Shown: piece after piece, positions 14,671 through 18,104 of the stretch
Layout: every line of letters starts with the position of its first letter
Position numbering within the stretch: the first letter of the stretch is position 1
Assembly: GCA_020056515.1 (NCBI GenBank)
Contig: JAGVHP010000068.1
Coordinates: 1-18,104, forward strand
Direction of reading: 5' to 3'
Length of the DNA: 18,104 bases
Source: Candidatus Shapirobacteria bacterium
GTDB lineage: Bacteria; Patescibacteriota; Microgenomatia; UBA12405
Made by a program: the position numbers and the translations under genes
The notes under the pieces: generated by a model
What the model saw: the letters and a program-made list of their open reading frames with translations, nothing else
Told to the model about the DNA's origin: nothing
The model's database searches: none

Positions 14671-15876
14671 TTACAGTTTTTTTCTCAATGCCAAGCCCAT
14701 CATTCCCATTCCCAACGCCTCAGTCGCAATAGTTACCCCAGCCGCCCCCATCATCCCAAAACGCGGTATTGCCCACAGATTTGAACAAAAGTTAAATATT
14801 AGTACCACTATTCCCAATCTCAACATTTCTTTCTGACCATTTCTGGAAATCAAACTAAATCCTATTAAGTGACCAAAATAAGAAAAAATTACTGCTGCTA
14901 TCAACCATCTCAATACCTTCACTGTCGGCAAAAATTGATCTCCTCCCAACAACCCAACCACTAAAGGCGCCCCGAGTTCGACCATCAGTATCACTCCGGT
15001 TGCTCCCAACATCAAAAACAGGGCTGATATCCAAAAAACTCTTCTTTTCCCGGATTCCTTCGAAGATATAATCGGAAAAATACTGCTTACTAAAAAATAA
15101 GCCGGCAAAAGTAGCGCTCCATAAATTTTGTAGGCCAGCCCATACCAAGCCACCTCGGCCTGACCCAAGAATTTTGAAATCATCATTGAATCAATTGCCC
15201 GATCATAAGCTGAAAAAATCAGCAGATACAGTCCCATTGGCAAACTCGATATTAACAGTTTTTTAATTAATTTAGAATCGACCATTTTCCTTTCAACCTT
15301 TATTCCCGCTTGTTGCCAACCCAGCACCAGTGTCACTATCCGGGCTATTAAATACAAACCCATTACCCCCGATAGGCCTATTTTTGTTCCCGCCTGGTAA
15401 AACACAATCAAAAACAAAACTGGAAACAGTACTTCCACCATTACCTTCTTATACATCTTTTGCTCCGTCTGCCAAACAATCTCCAAGCTTCCGGCAATTG
15501 AGGTAAACACAATCATGCTGAAACCAAAAATAGCCGCTTCCCGTATTTGCCTTAGGTTCGCCCAAAGACAGGCCAATATCAACGCCAATACCCAGCTTAT
15601 TATTGCTAAAATTATCCGCAGGATTGCCATATTTATCCAAATTTTTTTCTTTCCATCAAGCGTTTCCTGTCCCGACGCCTCCCGAACCCCAATTATCCGT
15701 GTCCCCATATCCGCCAAACCGTCAAAAAGTATGAGTATTGAAGTTATCAATATAAAATCACCGTAAATCGCTACCCCTAAACCCCGGGTCAACATCCCTG
15801 TTGTTACCAGGGAAATTAGAAGCATTAATATCTTTCCCAATATCTGTACTACGGTGTTAATTAAAGGTATTTTCAT
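14671..15876 (-). CDS. Wzx-like polysaccharide flippase
   Basis: A 401-residue protein with about 12 hydrophobic helices across its full length and short polar loops. The N-terminal region (TRGLGVAIYGDFILITSILILFDGLADMG) is typical of the PST/MATE-related oligosaccharide flippase family. The mid-protein region has SLPMGLYLLIFSAYDRAIDSMMISKFLGQAEVAWYGLAYKI-like spacing, and the last helix region has GMMGAAGVTIATE. Such proteins move lipid-linked glycan units across the membrane. It lies between the polymerase and the DUF4012 gene, forming a glycan group. A TAAAAT at 15897-15892 could give a leader of about 8 nt before ATG 15876. The length is slightly short for the family but complete. Confidence 0.9.
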   Translation of the reverse strand: MKIPLINTVVQILGKILMLLISLVTTGMLTRGLGVAIYGDFILITSILILFDGLADMGTRIIGVREASGQETLDGKKKIWINMAILRIILAIISWVLALILACLWANLRQIREAAIFGFSMIVFTSIAGSLEIVWQTEQKMYKKVMVEVLFPVLFLIVFYQAGTKIGLSGVMGLYLIARIVTLVLGWQQAGIKVERKMVDSKLIKKLLISSLPMGLYLLIFSAYDRAIDSMMISKFLGQAEVAWYGLAYKIYGALLLPAYFLVSSIFPIISSKESGKRRVFWISALFLMLGATGVILMVELGAPLVVGLLGGDQFLPTVKVLRWLIAAVIFSYFGHLIGFSLISRNGQKEMLRLGIVVLIFNFCSNLWAIPRFGMMGAAGVTIATEALGMGMMGLALRKKL

Positions 15877-15898
15877 ATGTTTATCTAAACTATTTTAA

Positions 15899-15950
15899 CC
15901 CCCTTTCCTCAAAGGGGGTGGTCCGATCTTGTATCGGACCGGGGGATTTA
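15899..15950. repeat. REP-like double-hairpin element, copy B
   Basis: Hairpin 1 is CCCCCTTT / CCTC loop / AAAGGGGG (15899-15918). After a T comes hairpin 2, GGTCCGAT / CTTGT / ATCGGACC (15920-15940), then GGGGGATTTA (15941-15950). Copy C at 17212 has the same frame but a completely different second hairpin. The element's last bases (TTTA, read as TAAA on the minus strand) form the wzy stop codon. No T-tract follows either hairpin. Confidence 0.8.
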
Positions 15951-17186
15951 TATTATCCCTAAAACCACTGCCAATAACCAGCTATTTTGGGGTAGTGTTA
16001 ACCAATAATGATCCACCATGCCAGTCATTACTATTAACCCCAATATCACCCAATTTTTCTTATTTTTTATTAACTTTGGATACCCAAGACTTTTAACTAA
16101 CTTATATCCTATTGCTATCACCCCCAATATCCCAATTTCTGCCCAGGCCAAAAGGAATATATTATGCACTGGTTGCAGCCAAAAATAACTGTTACTTTTT
16201 TGAAATTGTGGTAATTTCACTACAAAATTTCCCTCCCCGATTCCCAAGAGGGGATTTTCTTTCACCATCTTTATTCCTGCCACAAACAAAGTTTTCCTTT
16301 TATTCAGACTGTCACTATCCCATCCTGCAAAAAAATCTCCTAAACGGTAATTTGTTGACACCACCCCCAATACTATCGCCACTAATCCTACCGTCACCAT
16401 TACTTTTCCTAAAATTATTTTTATATTTCTTTCATTCGTAATTTTTAATTCGTAATTAATAATTAAAATTGTGGTTATTCCCCACACCCACCTGCTGCCG
16501 CTTATTATTATTCCCAATATTGCCATCCAATAAACAATCCAATAGTTAAAATTTTTATTTTTATTCCTCTGCCAGTAACACCAGACAATTAAAAGAAATC
16601 CCGCCAAACTATTTGGGTGAGAAAAACTGCCATAAGCCCGCAATAATCCTTCTCCAAATAGGCTCATTTGAGCAATCCCGATACTACTAAAACTAAACCT
16701 TCTCTCTCCAATCCAGTACCAAATCCCCCCCATACTTCCACCGTTTAATATCTGCGCCAACCCTAATAAACTTTCCGTAATCACCCAAATAGGAATAATC
16801 CATCTTAAATAATTCGTAATTCGTAATTTGTAATTCGTAATTAACTTAATAGTTATCATCCACTGGACTATCCTTGCCCACCGGTACACCGCCACCCACC
16901 TATTTCCGGCTAGAACAATATTCACCGCCATTACTCCAACAAAAACCCAATTTTCTTTCCTCTTAAGTAACTTAACTAACTTAAAATACTTAAGTGACCT
17001 AGATTTTGTCCCCATCCATATCACCCAAAAAATATCTACTAGATACAGAGTAGGGGATAAATAATCTACTCTTATCCCCATCACCTGGCTCCACTCCGGC
17101 CAAAAGTGTCGCCCCAGTTGAGTTGGTATTGCCAACAAAAACAAAAATAAGGCTATTTTTTCAATTCTTTCCCAAAACCTCTCCAC
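15948..17186 (-). CDS. Wzy/O-antigen-ligase family membrane protein
   Basis: A 412-residue polytopic protein with about 10-12 hydrophobic helices. The conserved Wzy_C-type features are visible: AYGSFSHPNSLAGFLL (about residue 190), an Arg-containing ISGSRWVWG, and the large loop NPLLGIGEGNFVV ... QPVHNIFLLAWAEIGILG with the usual His. These proteins polymerise or ligate lipid-linked glycans on the outer face of the membrane. The start is a GTG at 17186, preceded at 6 nt by an extended -10 (TGtTAAGAT). Two heptanucleotide arrays inside the gene encode repeated ITNYKLR/INYELKITN segments next to membrane helices. The stop codon is the first three bases of REP-like copy B. Polymerase versus ligase cannot be decided from sequence. 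Confidence 0.85.
   Translation of the reverse strand: MERFWERIEKIALFLFLLAIPTQLGRHFWPEWSQVMGIRVDYLSPTLYLVDIFWVIWMGTKSRSLKYFKLVKLLKRKENWVFVGVMAVNIVLAGNRWVAVYRWARIVQWMITIKLITNYKLRITNYLRWIIPIWVITESLLGLAQILNGGSMGGIWYWIGERRFSFSSIGIAQMSLFGEGLLRAYGSFSHPNSLAGFLLIVWCYWQRNKNKNFNYWIVYWMAILGIIISGSRWVWGITTILIINYELKITNERNIKIILGKVMVTVGLVAIVLGVVSTNYRLGDFFAGWDSDSLNKRKTLFVAGIKMVKENPLLGIGEGNFVVKLPQFQKSNSYFWLQPVHNIFLLAWAEIGILGVIAIGYKLVKSLGYPKLIKNKKNWVILGLIVMTGMVDHYWLTLPQNSWLLAVVLGII
16435..16469. repeat. Degenerate heptanucleotide array in wzy
   Basis: Five 7-nt units on the plus strand: TTCGTAA, TTTTTAA, TTCGTAA, TTAATAA, TTAAAAT. They encode the INYELKITN segment. The unit is the same as in the cleaner array at 16813-16840. 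Confidence 0.7.
16813..16840. repeat. Heptanucleotide array (TTCGTAA)4 in wzy
   Basis: Four consecutive 7-nt units, TTCGTAA, TTCGTAA, TTTGTAA, TTCGTAA, with one mismatch in 28 nt. They encode ITNYKLRITNY, a 7-residue period arising from a 7-nt unit read in three frames. Gain or loss of one unit would frameshift the gene in its first half. Confidence 0.85.
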
Positions 17187-17192
17187 GCCCCC

Positions 17193-17201
17193 ATCTTAAC
17201 A
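17193..17201 (-). promoter_or_regulatory. Extended -10 for wzy, leaderless spacing
   Basis: TGtTAAGAT ends 6 nt before the GTG start at 17186. The hexamer matches TATAAT at 4 of 6, with the TGn extension compensating. It lies between REP-like copy C and the gene. Confidence 0.4.
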
Positions 17202-17211
17202 CAAATAAAAG

Positions 17212-17255
17212 CCCCCTTTCCTCAAAGGGGGTGTCACGCAGTGACGGGGGATTTA
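17212..17255. repeat. REP-like double-hairpin element, copy C
   Basis: Hairpin 1 is CCCCCTTT / CCTC loop / AAAGGGGG (17212-17231), identical to copy B. After a T comes hairpin 2, GTCAC / GCA / GTGAC (17233-17245), then GGGGGATTTA (17246-17255). The element runs into the 3' end of jag and encodes its last residues (about SPVTA) and stop codon. The second hairpin differs in sequence and length from copy B but is fully paired. Confidence 0.8.
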
Positions 17256-17716
17256 GGTTTAATCACAATATGCCTCATTTCCCCCTCGCCTTCCGATTCA
17301 CTCACCACTCCCCCTATTTCCTGCACCGCCATATGGCACAATCTTCGCTCATATGAGCTCATGCTGGTCATTGATACTTCCTTACCGGTGTCCAATACCT
17401 TTTGGGCCAACTCTTTAACCATTGTTTGTAGTCTGGTTTTCTGTTCATCTCGGTAGTTGTTAATATCCAAAAGCACTCTTACCCACTCTCCCAATCGTAC
17501 CCGGACAATCAGTGACAACACCAGCTGCAATGCCGCCAAATTTCTTCCCCTCATACCTATTAATCCGCCGGGGTTTTTCACCGTCAAACTGACTAACACT
17601 TGTGGTTCCTCACCATCAATATCTTCCACAAAAGCATTATCTACTTCTTGATTCAATTTTTCTAGAAGCTCACAGGTACATTCTAATATCGTTTTATTTC
17701 TTTCTTTGTTATCCAT
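17234..17716 (-). CDS. jag: Jag/KhpB-like KH-R3H RNA-binding protein
   Basis: A 160-residue protein with a KH domain (GGLIGMRGRNLAAL at 50-63, the GxxGxxG loop) and a C-terminal R3H domain (SYERRLCHMAVQE, R124-x3-H128). Jag/KhpB proteins bind RNA and are linked to cell-envelope growth in Gram-positive bacteria. The gene overlaps the end of yidC by 8 nt (17716-17709), the canonical yidC-jag order near the replication origin, and is probably translationally coupled to it. There is no clear Shine-Dalgarno site. The N-terminal Jag_N domain found in many homologues is missing or very short. The last five or so residues and the TGA stop come from REP-like copy C. Confidence 0.93.
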   Translation of the reverse strand: MDNKERNKTILECTCELLEKLNQEVDNAFVEDIDGEEPQVLVSLTVKNPGGLIGMRGRNLAALQLVLSLIVRVRLGEWVRVLLDINNYRDEQKTRLQTMVKELAQKVLDTGKEVSMTSMSSYERRLCHMAVQEIGGVVSESEGEGEMRHIVIKPKSPVTA

Positions 17717-18104
17717 TTTTTAGGGCTAATACCTGTTGCCCCAACATCACCAAACTGTTAACAAACCAGTAAAGTAGCATTCCGATTGAAAAACTCCAAC
17801 CGATAAACACCGTCATTATTGGCATCATATACATTGACTGTGTTCTCATCATCCCCATCATGTCGTCTTCTTTATCTTTTGTCTCCTTCACTACCATTTT
17901 GTCTGTTTTGGGGCTGGGCATCATCAATTTACTACTAAAATACTGCAAAACTGCCGATCCCAGCAATAACACTAGGGATACTATCATCGCCAAACTCATT
18001 CCCCTCTCAAATATTTTAGCCGGAGTCGCCACCAAATTTACTCCCATAAAATCACTGTTAAATTTAAAACTTTCATTAATTTGAAAAGCTGGTATCAGTT
18101 GGCG
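17709..18104 (-). CDS. yidC: Membrane protein insertase YidC, C-terminal part (5' end outside the window)
   Basis: The last 131 residues of YidC/Oxa1 are visible; the frame stays open through the right edge (RQLIPAFQINESFKF..., then FMGVNLVATPAKIF). Features are a helix after FMGVNL (MSLAMIVSLVLLLGSAVLQYFSSKLM), a charged Met-rich loop, and a helical hairpin (MYMMPIMTVFIGWSFSIGMLLYWFVNSLVMLGQQ), as in the family. YidC inserts proteins into the cytoplasmic membrane. The internal Met at 18047 is not a start. The stop overlaps jag. In most bacteria rpmH and rnpA lie just upstream of yidC, which would place them beyond the right edge. Confidence 0.95.
   Translation of the reverse strand, partial: RQLIPAFQINESFKFNSDFMGVNLVATPAKIFERGMSLAMIVSLVLLLGSAVLQYFSSKLMMPSPKTDKMVVKETKDKEDDMMGMMRTQSMYMMPIMTVFIGWSFSIGMLLYWFVNSLVMLGQQVLALKNG

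Noticed and set aside
15899..15940. Hairpins in the CCCCCTTT elements as intrinsic terminators
   Set aside because: No T-tract follows the stems on either strand, and the same frame recurs in three places with a GGGGGATTTA flank, which fits a repeat family better. A partial terminator role is not excluded.
16813..16840. CRISPR-like array
   Set aside because: The units are 7 nt in direct tandem without spacers and lie inside a coding gene; this is a short tandem repeat.
6103..17236. Alternative genetic code with TGA as an amino acid
   Set aside because: TGA serves as the stop in HEPN, ATPase 1, ATPase 2, DUF4012 and jag at positions fitting family ends or start/stop overlaps.

Overview
The window looks like chromosomal DNA of a Candidate Phyla Radiation (Patescibacteria) bacterium, most likely of the Microgenomates type. 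The reasons are a DUF4012 protein, a CPR-style T4SS pilin beside a VirB6/TrbL-like membrane protein, an RNHCP protein, tightly packed genes, and few Shine-Dalgarno sites. TGA is used as an ordinary stop, so the code is standard and not the TGA=Gly code of Gracilibacteria or Absconditabacteria. The placement rests on gene content only; there is no rRNA or other marker in the window.

Layout. Positions 89-3605 (+ strand) hold three secreted or membrane proteins: a T4SS pilin-like protein, an unknown Cys-containing exported protein, and a VirB6/TrbL-like polytopic protein. Everything to the right is on the minus strand. In transcription order from the right edge these are: yidC (cut by the window edge), jag, a Wzy/O-antigen-ligase-like polymerase, a Wzx-like flippase, a 967-residue SDR-like/DUF4012 fusion, an RNHCP zinc-binding protein, a roughly 66-residue protein, ftsH, a DUF4143 ATPase, a second DUF4143 ATPase, a HEPN/MNT pair, and a 719-residue protein of unknown function that ends exactly against the VirB6-like gene.

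How the parts work together. yidC-jag is the classic block close to oriC. The minus strand is G-rich across the whole window whatever the gene direction, so the origin probably lies just beyond the right edge. wzy, the flippase and the DUF4012 protein form a cell-surface polysaccharide group. The segment between ftsH and the 719-residue gene looks like an insertion hotspot. It holds two cargo modules (ATPase 2; ATPase 1 + HEPN + MNT). Partial copies of what seems to be one ancestral ftsH-stop/spacer junction lie at 9093-9156, 7762-7839 and 5771-5788, including a displaced second copy of the ftsH 3' end.

Recurring non-coding signals. (i) A -10 hexamer sits 5-6 nt before the start codon of about eight genes, which predicts leaderless mRNAs. 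(ii) Three REP-like hairpin elements occur, two of them with a second hairpin whose sequence differs but whose pairing is kept. (iii) Heptanucleotide and octanucleotide tandem repeats lie inside wzy and the DUF4012 gene, where loss or gain of one unit would shift the frame. No tRNA, rRNA, CRISPR array or intact transposase was seen. No gene-free stretch exceeds 300 bp; the longest is 14456-14670.
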